Shown: in pieces, positions 26,937-38,323 of the stretch
How positions within the stretch are numbered: the stretch's first letter is position 1
Layout of the letters: each line of letters opens with the position of its first letter
Assembly: GCF_030848805.1 (NCBI RefSeq)
Contig: NC_092369.1
Location: 9,647,199-9,711,198, forward strand
Direction: 5' to 3'
Length of the DNA: 64,000 bases
Source of the DNA: Temnothorax longispinosus
Lineage: Eukaryota > Arthropoda > Insecta > Hymenoptera > Formicidae
Translations under genes and position numbers: made by a program
Notes under the pieces: model-generated
What the model was told of the DNA's origin: nothing
What the model saw: the letters and a program-made list of their open reading frames with translations, nothing else
Databases searched by the model: none

Positions 26937-29900
26937 CTCTTCCCTCCGTGACAAGTACATGCGTAATAGGGGGAACAGCTTCACTTCGGCGGCTCTTCGA
27001 ATACGTTGTGGGGATACGACTGAACGACGCCCATGAATTCAAAACAGGCTGGGAAGATCCCGGGGAAAGGCCCCGCTGCCGCGCGGCTAACGTAATTATG
27101 CATGCCGACGTTCGCGAATTCTCTTTAGTGCCGCGCGTACCAACCGATTATATACCTTCACGTCCTCACGAAAATCGTGTTTTATTGGCCGACCATAAAG
27201 TATGCACAGCTCTGGGGCTGTAAAAAGAAGATTGACGGTTCATAATGGACGCTGCTTCAATATTGAAACGCAAATTTCGTGACGCGACAAGGGAAATTCG
27301 TTCGGACTGCAGCGAGGAAATTACAGCCGAGTTTACAAATGTTTCTCTTTGGAGATTATTTCGGAATCAATCGAAAGTGAATACATCGAATTTTTATGTG
27401 TGCTCAAAGGGAATGACATACGTGGGTTGTAAGACAATATCAATATTCTTAAAAGAAATTAAGATATCCAGAAAATTCTTTCGCGCTTTCAGATTTTATG
27501 TCAAGATCTAAAAGATTGCGCTTGTAATAACAAAACAACTATAAGCCGATTAAAGTATTTTGCATAAAATAAGAAAGAACAGACTCAAGCATCGATTACG
27601 TTGCGATTCAAGTTAAACTGAAACTTTAAAGTGGCGCGAAAGGAGCTTTGCAACGCCTTTATAAATTTCTTGGTTTATTAACTTCGAAAGGACGGCCGTT
27701 GGTTTTCTCATGGACATCGTACAAGATCTAAATCAAAGTCACGTACGATTATTTAGGAAGAACAAAAGTTAGCAAGATAAATCGTGAGAGGCGAGTGATG
27801 CGTGGTTTATTTTAATCGAAATCCACTAGTGTGAACTGTCGCCGGTTACATTGGTACGGAAGCAGCTGTTACTAAGTCTCGAAATCGTATACTGGGATCA
27901 CCGCTAACCGTAAGCTAAATCCTTTGAGGGATCAAAAGGACCTTATCCTATCGGAGTTGCTGACCTTTGTGACACGATATGCCTCTCCTATTGGGTACGG
28001 TGTCAGTAACTTCGACGTCGCGTAAGTAATCAACAGCGACGCGCATAATGCCCTCTTGTTATGGATTAGTATGCCCGATAGCACTACGTATATAGTCCTC
28101 TCGAACGCAAGTGACCATTTGAACATAGTACTTGTCTTGGTTACCTAATGGGATGTACATACATAGATTGCGCGTTATCTTAATGCAGTATTATCACTAA
28201 CTAATAAGAGAAAACCCTTTTTCCTTCAATTTTTCGTAAATATTCATATACACCGTTTCTCTATGCGTGTTCGAAAATCAACTTATTGGTCAAATTAATC
28301 AAACATTTACTTTCTTGCTCATTGCGTTGCGAAAACGTAATACCGAAGTTTCACAACGAAATTCACAAAAACCACTTGAGTAAAAATTATCGTTTAACAA
28401 TCGATCTAACCGTGATTTCGTACCAAAAATAAAAAAATGTGCCACGTAACGAAAGAGAAAAAGATTTGTGATTCTGTAATTCAGCTGGGTCGTGATCTCG
28501 ATAAATTTTCCCGACGCAAATGACGGGGCGACGCGCATCGGTGAAGGAATGATCGCAAGGTGTTATAAATCGCTCCTTTGCGGATCGTAATGTTCGTCGA
28601 ACGAGACGCGAGGATACAATGCCTTGCTTAAATTCCGTTAGTCTTCCGCACTTGTACGGTACTCCTTACGCGGCGCAATTTTCGCGAGGAGGGCAGAGAG
28701 GAGAGCTCTCGAGAGTGGCTCACAACTCGGAAACGGAGGAGTGCCGGCACTCCGACCGTCGATCCGAAAGCACATACTTTCCCTTCCTTCTGTATCTTTT
28801 CGCCCGCAACACACACCCGGCTATTTACGGTTTGCTTTCTGTACGCTCGCATATATAATTCCTACTAGCTTTCATTACATAATCGCCGTTAGTATTCTCG
28901 CCTCGTGCGAGATCGAGAGCTCCCCTACGATTCGGCGGCACGTCACGTCGTTCCTTTACGTATCTGGTAAGCACTTAAGTAGTGTGCGTGCATTGCACCC
29001 ACTCTGTTAACATATTACGTGTTACAGCAGATGCGCAAGATATCCCAGGCATTGTCTCTTCCTTGCATCTAAAGGGATTTAGTCGAATTAGCTTGCGAAA
29101 ACGAAATAAGTTTTAGATTGGGATGCTATTTCATTTTTTTTGTGAAATTATTGGCAGATTGTTGTTTATCGTAATTTTACTTCGAATATACCTATTAAAT
29201 TCCAATATCAAATTTTAATATAATAGAGCATTTATTACATATTTTCACAAATAAAATATCTGATTTCACAAAATAAATATATTTTTGGAAAAATTAATTT
29301 TGATAATTAATAAATAATAAATATCCACTTTAATTACTTATTTCTTTTTCTTAAGACTTGAAAACATTTCGTCGTGAATCTTTATTTTCCAATTTTGCAT
29401 AATTCTGTCGCTTACTAATTTCTCGAAATTGCCGGAACCGCTGTTTTCTTGTTTGATCTGTGGTATCTGTTGTTGGAAGGACATCCGGCAGGTTTGGGAT
29501 ACTCTGTATACTCTGCTAAATTGCATGAACAAGCGGAGTCCGAAGGACGGATATTACCACGAATATACTGTGATACCATAGTATCACACTTGAAATCGTA
29601 GTACCAGTGACGTGTCGCAGTTTCCATCGTGCCTATCTTTCCGTTCCGCACATTTTCCATTGTGTTAAGAAACTCCAAGTGAAATCTCACTGTACTATAT
29701 TATTACTATTACTATTAATTACTTCTCCTCTTAGAAGATAACTTGGACTAAAGTTAAAACTAGAGATATCATGCTTAATCATAAGAGTAAGTGTTCTCTG
29801 GAAACTCAGTTAATTAGTCAGGAAAGTAAGTTTGTGTGTCAGTAAAATAAGGCAAAAGTAAGGAAGCGCATATACAAGAAAATTTGTTATTAAAATCCAG

Positions 29901-32900
29901 TTTTGTGATTATTCTACAGTTCACACTTGTCGCTATTGCAAATATTTTCTTATATTAGCGCGATAAAGGGCGATCGCGTCGAAGGTTGATGGCGTTCCGC
30001 TTTCCGGAGTAGGAAACAACGTAAGATGTCGATCGTGCTCATCAGGTCGATTCTTCACCTCGCAATTGAAGCACACGACGTCGCATCTGTTAACAGCAAG
30101 CAGCGACTGTCATTGCAGAATCATCGATCAGCGTATACAAGAGAGACGCGACGCCCGAGAGAAACTGCAAACGTTTGCCCTGGACGTTCGGCCTGTTTCG
30201 AATGGCACCCCGTGCGCGATCCGAGCTCATATTCGCCGTGATTTATCGTATTCGCGTGTGCAACCGCATGTAGGCGCGTCACTCCGCGCAGTCGGTGGAT
30301 CAGACCTGTCTCATAGATCATCGGCCGAACGTATGCGCGCCGAATAACACGGAAGTGAAATAAAACAGAGAGGCTCACTAGCTCTCTGAATGACTAAAAA
30401 AAAAAAGAGAGAGAGAAGAGTGTTTGGATCGGAGGAAAACGGAGATTCATTCGGATCGGTCGACATGTATGGCTAAAAATGCGACGAGCGCAACGCGTTG
30501 TCCAAGTTAATACACCTTGCATGGACGATATCCCCGATTCTTTTGTCCTCCGGTTGCAATGTCTTTTCGCGAGTTTCGACTCTACGAGGCTGTTTCTCTT
30601 AATTGAACGTGGAGGAGCGATGCCGGACGAAGTTTTATAACACTCAGCCTGATCGAGAACACATTAAGTTTGCAAAAGTTAGTACAAAGTGTTACTGAAG
30701 ACGGTAACTTTCGCCGATCCGTATAAGATACAATCAAAGCATGAAGAACGCAACGACTTTTTTTAAAATTGAAATAGCAACATTTCTGTTTGCTATATAG
30801 AAGTAGACATTATGCGAAAAGCTTTAACCAAGTTAAATCTCAATGTTGTAAATGTAACACTGTCATGCAACGTAATTTGTGATTTAATTTTTTAAATGGA
30901 TTTTACATCAGCGAAATTTTGAGTTGTAAAAATTTGCTGCTGGAGCTAAAAAAAAATTGACGATATTGTCGAAAAGGTAACTTTTAATTTTAAGTATTTT
31001 AAAACTTTCCGAAGGATTTGCATAGTTGAGAAAAAGTGCGCGTTTTTCGAAAACTCGACATATCTGGTGTGCAGCGTGAGTTCCGTAGAGTGTAAAAATA
31101 TTACGCAAACTTTTAGGATTGGATAAAAAGCAAGATTGAATGCAAAATATGTCAAACATGAAACGAAAATATATGTACATGTAAACATACATTATACAAC
31201 CGCGCCAATTTATTTTACGTATTGGGTGGCAAACATCATCCAGCTGTGTGCAGGTAGAATTTCGCCCTCATTATATGTACACGGACTAGATATGCGTGAA
31301 CGACAATGTCAATTACGCTCTATTATTAATCATTGTTGCAAGCCTGCATTTATGTACTGTTTTAATTACGCCACTTTGATATCGATCAAATTATGTTATC
31401 AATTACCGAGGCTAGTTATACTGAAATAATAAACGTATCCGATAATGTGAACGGTAACGTGCACTTTATCTTTCACCGTACAGACTATAAGAGTGCATCA
31501 GAGAGAACCATAGAATCGATATAAAACATGTACCATTCGCGAAATTGTTGAATCACAAGAAAACCGATGTCGCAGCTTCCGTGGACAGTCGATTGATTCG
31601 CAAAGTTATGCTTGAATAAATCCCGCACGAAAAGAAGATTTCTCTCTCGAATCGATCGTCGATGTTCGAGTTGTGCCTTTTGATTTCTCCTCTCTGCTGG
31701 AAAACTACGATCTCTTTTTTTTGCACCGTTCCTGCCTGCCTGCTTGCGAAAACGGCTGCTTTCCTCTCTCGGTCGCCCAGCATCTTTTCTTCGGCATCGC
31801 TTTCGATAGCAATAACGAGCGCGGAGACGGGAACACAAGGTCGATAGCAGTATCTCTTTCCCGGTTTCTATCGTATCGTGTATACACGATGTCCTCCGCG
31901 ATATCTGCATCTAATTCAATCGCATTTCCATGCCCGGAAAGGACGGATGCTCGCTAGAGGTCGTGAGGCAAATGCGGTATTTGCGGAGCCCGCTCGTTAC
32001 GGACGGGACCACAGTCTGAACACGTCCGCCTATCCTGTGCCGCGGACAAGGAAGCTTGTAAAAGGATACCGAGGGAATCCTCTATAAGAGATCGATTCGG
32101 CTTTTCGAGGCATTGCCTTTTGGCTTCTCTCTCCCGCCACACGTTTCGCCACGAGCATCGTCCCACTTGAGCCGCGCCGAACGACCCTTTTCCTCCCGTC
32201 TCTCCCGTTTGAGTCACTCGATACCCGCCAACCTCCTGCTACCCTCGCCAGTTCCCTCGCCGGCGATAAACGCCGCTTAAATACCAGTCGAATCTCGGCG
32301 CAATGTAGAAGTCGCTCGAGGAACGCAAGAAAGCGGTCGAGGGCAACTGGGGAGAAATTGGACTGCTCATATGGTATCCATGGCTACGTGCATATACACG
32401 AAATTACACATACACACGTACACATATATATATATTTGCATCTAAATCCGTGTGCAGCTATCCGCACTACCATCGCGGTCAGGATTTGCATGCATGCTGC
32501 GCCAAGATCTTTCCAGGGGAACTCGGCCCATCGCGTATCTAATGCCGTCTCTTACGAAAGGAAGAAGATAGTCGTGTACGAAAATTTGCTGAATAGCGCG
32601 GCAAGATCGGAGATCATTTTGAAATTCCTGCAAAAATTTCGCATTGCCGCACGCGTCGACTTGTATTCATAACGTTGGACAGACGCTCGTCGTTTACTTT
32701 TTTATAGCTGGAAATCTGGCATTTAATCTTTATTATGCGATTTTTTATACCTAATTCACAAAACAATTATCATAGCACACAATTATTACGTTTCAAATAA
32801 CAAGCAGTAATTAAATATTCTTACATAATATTTAAACGTAAAAATTATTTTATATTTTTTAAATTATTTATACCTGAATTCTGAGTTCTGATATTTTTAA

Positions 32901-35283
32901 AGTTATTGGAGAAAGATGGTTGAAATGGTTGAAATAATGATATTATTAATATTGTACAACGTATTCTCACTCACATGAAAAAATAATGTTTTATGCATTT
33001 GGAATTCCGATTCAATAAGAGATACGCTGGTTCGACTTACAGCGCGGTATTATTTCGAAGGTATGCCATTCAGGGAATTGCCACTAATTAGAACGAATAT
33101 GTACGAGATACAAAAGATAACGGACTATTGTTCCGAAAAAGAAAGGGGAAAGTAGCGCGCAGCTGGTGCGGCGGGCGGGCAAGAGTCTCCCCCGTAATAC
33201 CCCCATTTCGAGACGACGTTAAAGCCTCTGGCGTAAATGAGTCAACCTATACGCGCGAGCGGTCGAGGGTTATATTTCATGAGCGAGCGGTTACACCGAA
33301 AACCGCGCGACACTTCAAAGGTGCCCGGGAGAGACTTGTGAGGTTCGCACAGAATAACCGAGGTCAAAAGTATCCCGTTCCAGTTCTCATTCCCGTTCCC
33401 ACGTCACGCTGCGTCGCGCCGCATCGCGCCCGACGTGCTCGGCCGCAATTCGAGGGACAACCCGTGTCTCGTCGCAGAGGTTTCGCATGGCTACGCCCCT
33501 TAGGTGCGACGTACACCTCGAACTGCCTCGGATTTCGAGGCGTATTTAAGCACGCGCGAGACGCGGCTGCACTGTGTGCTGCTAGGCGTTGCGCAGGATA
33601 AGCCGCCTGCCACGCGACGCGCCGCGCCGTCCGTAGGTGTATGACACCGGTGGTTACGATAAGTACACGTACACTCTTACGTCATCATGGTGCATATACA
33701 GTAAAACTGTGTCCTCCGTGCAACTGCATTGCCGTCGTCATCGTCGACATCGCCTGAAATGTTGTCATAATTTTCTCTAATTAAACTATTCTAATTAAAC
33801 TAGGATTTAATCGATGTGCATAGTTCGTGGTTTAACCCAAAGTTACGCAGAAAGTTACCTTTTCGCTATATACAAAGTATCTAGCTCACGATTGATTCGT
33901 GACTAAAATTCAAAGGAAACTATAAGAACAGGCTGTTCTCGTATAACGGATATTTTTTCAATTCATTTAGAAAAATTTTTTATAAAAATTTCATTTATCC
34001 TGTGCACATCGTAGATTTTTTTTTCGATTTTCGCGTTGCTTCGGTCCCCATAGAAATAGTCGTATTTCCTCCGATACCAATCGGATTCCACGTTTGTGAT
34101 ATCAATCGAATATATTGGTTTTCAAATACATGCGCGCATTGATTCAACAAGTACTACACGTGCAATTAAATATGCATTACCGCGAGATTTCATATCTCGC
34201 TCGCGTTCGCACTGTGCGGAGCTCTGTAATGGTCCGCTGCGCAGCGGGTTTCCTGCTGTATTTCTGGTAATCTGCGCCTTGAATAGCAAGGAAAGAAAGA
34301 ATTCCATTTTCAGATGACGAATAATGAAATTAGAAAATGCAAGCTGTTCCGCAAAAAAAGCTTTGAATCAACGCGGCAACGGTCTAATAGTATTTTCTCT
34401 CTCTCTCCCTCTCTTTTTCTTCCTCTGATGAATGTGGAAATAATTTCTCTTCTGAGATTAAAAAGTGCGATCTAATTTAGAGATTAATATTAAAAATCAA
34501 AATATCTCGATGTAAAATTAAGCTTCAAGAAAACAAATAAACAAGTAAATGTATTCCTTAGTAAATTTTAAATAAATCTTGCTTGAACGGGTTGTAATCT
34601 TGCTGAAAATTTTTTCTTTACCGTAATTCATTCATTTAAAAAGTAGTTTAAATATAACATTTTACATATTATAGGATCTCAAAAAGAATACTACGATGAA
34701 GTTTGAAGTTTATTAGAAATATCTTGTTTATTAAATATCTTATTTTCAAAATAATTGAAAGAAAAATGCTTATATCATTTATTTCCTTTCAATTGTTTTT
34801 AGTATAAAGTTTTCCTATTGAAAGTATTTTGGATACATTTACTTTAATTCTTACTCTAAATCTGAATTTCTCGCTTGATTACTTAACTTAGATTACACGT
34901 AGTGTTAGTTACATTTATCTTAACCTATGTAGGCTTTGCGAGAATGCGGTTAAGCATGCGAAGTAAACATCGCTAGTGTTTCTATCTCCGCATTCTTGAT
35001 ACGTGAGATAACTTTTGTATATTTATGTTTTCTAAACCTACTTAGGTAACACTTTACAACATTTATTTGGTTCAAATATTTTTGTTTCTTAAATAAATTG
35101 TTACTTAAATTTATGAAAATTATTATTATTATATATAATTAAATGTGTCCATTAAATCTTAAGTTTATAAGAAACTATACGAGAAAAAACCGAATTAACA
35201 AGATCAAAGTAAGAAAAAACCATTTGTTTCGACCAAACTGGCAGTTTATTGTATTATATATATATATACATATAGACGTTTCA

Positions 35284-35328
35284 TTGTTTTTAGTCCTTAG
35301 TCCTTATCAAGTCACACTCTAAAAACAA
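35284..35328. repeat. Small inverted repeat
   Basis: TTGTTTTTAG (35284-35293) pairs with CTAAAAACAA (35319-35328) across a 25-nt spacer that holds the direct repeat AGTCCTTAGTCCTTA. It could be the remnant of a small foldback element or a chance match in AT-rich DNA. Confidence 0.4.
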
Positions 35329-35588
35329 CGAGAGATACAAGATTAAAGTAATTTTTTTTTTATTTTACTAGAATTTTAATTTGAGGCTTAGCTATATAGA
35401 AAAAATATGTAGTATTGGAAATAGAAGTTTCTTTAAAAAATGGTAATAAAAATCTTGATCATTAAAGAATCAACTTTAAATTTGCCAAAGAATCTTGAAA
35501 AGGTACGTGGCTTAAAAAAGCACATCCATGAAACTTTTGACGAGAGTAGGCAATTAAAAGATCGAAAAGAAAGTTTTGCGGAGATCGT

Positions 35589-35609
35589 ACAAACGAACCG
35601 TTCGTTTGT
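35589..35609. repeat. Short palindrome
   Basis: ACAAACGAA, CCG, TTCGTTTGT: 9-bp arms around a 3-nt spacer. This is compatible with a dimeric protein-binding site or with chance. Confidence 0.45.
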
Positions 35610-36643
35610 CGAATCATCCGGTTCGATTTAAGAACAAATTGAAACACCGTCCGTTTTACGGTTTTGCAATTTTATGCAAGATCAGTCGAATTTTCTTTCA
35701 AACTCGCGTGAGGATATTATTAGATATTACATTGGGAAGATGGCGTCGCATCAAAGCTTTGATTACACCACGCGACGGTAATATTAGAGTGGATCTTTTC
35801 TTCGATAAGACTGGCGCATTTAATCTCATAATAGAAAATTTCACGATCCGTTAGGTATACTCAAACGCGCGTTCTTTCTTATTTTTTTCAATTTTTCCAT
35901 AGCACGCGGGACACGAAAGTGTGCCGGTGGGAAAAAGAGATATAGCCCTTCCTTTGGACGCTCACAAAGAAAATCCGGAGCGCTTAAATATGACGTAGCG
36001 ACCGCCTTCTCATAATCTGTATTCAACCGCTGTAATCACTTTCGCTCGCTTCCCTCCGAGATTGAATTTCACGGTAGCTGTTTAAAAAGCGGAATTTATA
36101 TTCGGCTGGACGCACTCTTAGCGCGTCGGGGGGATAAGTATCAATGCTACTCGGCCATTAATCATTGGCTGAGATTCTTTTTTGCGCGTTCCGCCATATA
36201 TCACACTGGATCGCGCGAATTGCATAATTCCTCAGTTGAGAAAATGTGAAGTCAGCAAGTGCTCCTATAATACTTGCATGTTTCCGCCGATATTGTTTGC
36301 AGCAACTAACATTAAACTTGATATATCAAGCATATATACATATACGATGCAATATATACGCAGATATTCGCGTCAATTCTCATCAATTTTTTATTTATTC
36401 AATTACTTGTATTACAAGTTATTATTGTCTAACACGGACTATGATAAAAAATTATACACTCTATACATATTTAATTAAACAATGGACTTTATGACATAAT
36501 GATGAAACAATGGGAAGTCTTTTCTTTTGTACTTACGATAGTTCGTCGTTGAAAAACTTTTCAACAAAGTTAAATTAATTTGAAGTTTAGAAGAAGATCA
36601 TGGATTATTATATTTTTGTAATATCATTCGTACATTGGTAGTG

Positions 36644-36717
36644 ACTTCATTACAAAGTTCATTCGATTAGTTTTGTTAAGACTTCATTACAAAGTTCATT
36701 CGATTAGTTTTGTTAAG
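36644..36717. repeat. Perfect tandem duplication, 37-bp unit
   Basis: Two identical 37-nt copies (36644-36680 and 36681-36717), each beginning ACTTCATTACAAAGTTCATT, are followed by a partial third start (ACTTC). The lack of divergence indicates a recent local duplication, or an assembly duplication. Confidence 0.95.
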
Positions 36718-37930
36718 ACTTCGTTTGATTGGCCGCGATTAGAAGTCTTCTAATGATTGTCTTCTACGATCCAATTCCATTGTAATATTGATTACAGTTT
36801 GAAGAGATTAACTGGAGAGACTCTGTTGTGCTTCTCTCGTAATTATGTCTTCGCACTTGTAAGCATTCTTATTTTCTACTTAGAAGAATTAGAGTATATT
36901 AATAAGTCCGCCGCACACAGAAAGATCCATTGTTTTATTTCTATTGTCCAAATAATTTTAGAATATAGCGTTTGAGATTGAAGTATTAATACGCATTATA
37001 CAATCTGTTGGGTTTATAATCTATATAATATGGGATGTTCTATGTAATTTACCGTTGGTTCGACGCGAATGCTGTTAAACTTCATAACAACTATCTTCTA
37101 GAAGCATAGTGGCATCAGGTGCGCACATAACGCTTTGAATCGGGAATTATGTTATTACTGAGATTATTATCACTTAAGAAACTATTAAGCGTAAGATTAC
37201 TGCGGGTTAACTGACATTTGAATAGAAAGTAAGTAAGATAAATTTTATAAGTAATTGAATAAGAGAGTAAATTAATTTTATCAGAAATAGTCGTTTCAGC
37301 TTTTATGCTGAATTATTGTATTTTATGAATCAAGACTAACGCGTTTCCAAAGATATTTACTCTTTCTATATCGATTACGATTTTCTCTCTTTTTGCAATT
37401 AATATAAAATACAAAGCATTTGTAAACATTGCGTAAAATTATCGAATGTCTACAGTTCTATCGATTTGTCGTCTACATCGACGAGCGGAAAGTTTAGGCA
37501 AACTTTTTACGATTCACTTACAAATTACTCTACCGTATGATTCAGTCGAATAACTTACTTTCGACGCTATCACGACTTCCGGGACAATAATGATCCATTA
37601 AGAAAGCCGGAACTCGGCCATTCTGGCCAATACTTTCGACAGGCTCGCTCCTTGCCGCCGCGGCCTGACGAGAAGCGATTTCACGCAGGAAGAGGAAAAA
37701 ATGGAGGTGGGGGGACATTAATCGAGAGAACACGGGGCGGCAGGGAACGTTAGCGGGTCTTCTAACTTTTCATCGAAGTGGAAACTCTCGTCTTTGGCGC
37801 GGGCACGCTCACGTTGAACGCGCGGGATGACGAAAAGGCGGGGGGTGCTGAGAGAGGAACAGGGCAGAAATTCACCTCCTCCCGATTCCGGGTGAACGAA
37901 TATCGTTGAAAGTAGATTTACATTTCCTCT

Positions 37931-37931
<1 letters not shown>

Positions 37932-37989
<58 letters not shown>
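37932..37989. repeat. (CT)29 microsatellite upstream of exon B
   Basis: A 58-nt uninterrupted CT tract is followed by T-rich sequence to about 38008. It lies about 135 nt upstream of the exon B acceptor. Translated, it gives the Leu-Ser run at the start of the open frame that contains exon B, so that part of the frame is not coding. Confidence 0.95.
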
Positions 37990-37995
<6 letters not shown>

Positions 37996-38124
37996 CTCTT
38001 TTTTTTCAATGCCCTTACCTCACCCGTCCCGCCTGCCCTTCATAGCATTCGCGAATCCCTTTTCTCGCGACGTTCACACGTTCACACGTACCTCGACGAT
38101 GGGCTCACGCTTGATTTGTCGCAG

Positions 38125-38323
38125 GTGGAGACGACCGCGAGGCAACAGCGGACGAAGGATGACGAGGGGACGCAGTGGAGCGAGATCAGTCTTACTCTTC
38201 AGCCGTTCCATTACACGAACGGACGTTTGAACCTACGTTGCATCGCGCACATACCCGGCATATACACAAGGCAGAGCGAGCTCCATCTCCTTTCGGGTAT
38301 GCGCGAGCCAGTGCCCGAAAGAG
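38125..38323 (+). CDS. beat: Beaten path family protein, internal exon B (second half of second Ig domain)
   Basis: This exon completes the membrane-proximal Ig domain of the Beat-family protein begun in exon A. It starts after the acceptor TTGATTTGTCGCAG, in phase 0 with Val, and runs into the donor GAG|GTAACT. It spans 199 nt, 66 codons plus one base. After a variable acidic/basic stretch (KDDEGTQWSE), residues about 22-34 (ISLTLQPFHYTNG) match the Beat E-strand region and its 'hF..G' turn. RLNLRCIAHIPGIYTRQSEL is strand F with the second disulfide cysteine and the Beat-typical Ile-Pro-x-Ile-Tyr, paired with the Cys of exon A. The exon ends in MREPVPER, the juxtamembrane start found in family members. 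Because it ends in phase 1, a further exon must supply two bases of the next codon. The open frame upstream of 38125 is a CT repeat and is excluded. Confidence 0.9.

Larger units (their letters stand above)
18401..28900. other. Intron section 2, no gene recognised
   Basis: This section holds the most CpG-rich intron blocks (about 18400-19770, 21920-22900, 23960-24640 and 26480-27200), separated by AT-rich DNA such as 25260-26300. Triplet and dinucleotide tracts produce long open frames on both strands: GGC repeats near 24455-24478, GCC repeats near 22037-22062 and a GA repeat at 19014-19048. None resembles a known domain, and overlapping frames of similar length on opposite strands argue against coding. 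The CpG-rich blocks could be regulatory, but I see no definite core promoter. Confidence 0.5.
7241..38124 (+). other. beat: 30.9-kb phase-0 intron within the second Ig domain
   Basis: The intron runs from donor GTAAGTGATG at 7241 to acceptor TTGATTTGTCGCAG ending at 38124. Exon A ends after a complete Pro codon and exon B starts with Val, so the join gives an uninterrupted Ig domain (strand C, then the C'-E region, then strand F). The intron holds two MITE-like elements, tandem duplications, simple repeats and CpG-rich blocks. I recognise no nested gene on either strand. Confidence 0.85.
28901..38124. other. Intron section 3, no gene recognised
   Basis: This section has CpG-richer patches at about 29950-30360, 31640-32620, 33130-33650 and 37600-37870, and AT-rich stretches at 29100-29340, 32700-33010, 34300-35450 and 36280-37400. 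The longest open frames (31485-31910 minus and 33128-33601 plus) show no recognisable domain. Minus-strand frames at 29338-29690 overlap out of register and could be an old decayed element, but I cannot match them to a transposon family. The section ends in the CT repeat in front of exon B. Confidence 0.5.

Noticed and set aside
29338..29690. Overlapping minus-strand frames considered as a decayed transposon
   Set aside because: No catalytic motif, terminal repeat or family resemblance could be found.
33128..33601. 157-codon plus-strand frame
   Set aside because: Arg/Pro-rich throughout a CpG-rich block, with no motif, no splice context and no family resemblance.
37906..38124. Upstream part of the long open frame containing exon B (Leu-Ser run)
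   Set aside because: It is the translation of the CT microsatellite and intron. A consensus acceptor ends at 38124 and the Beat homology begins right after it.
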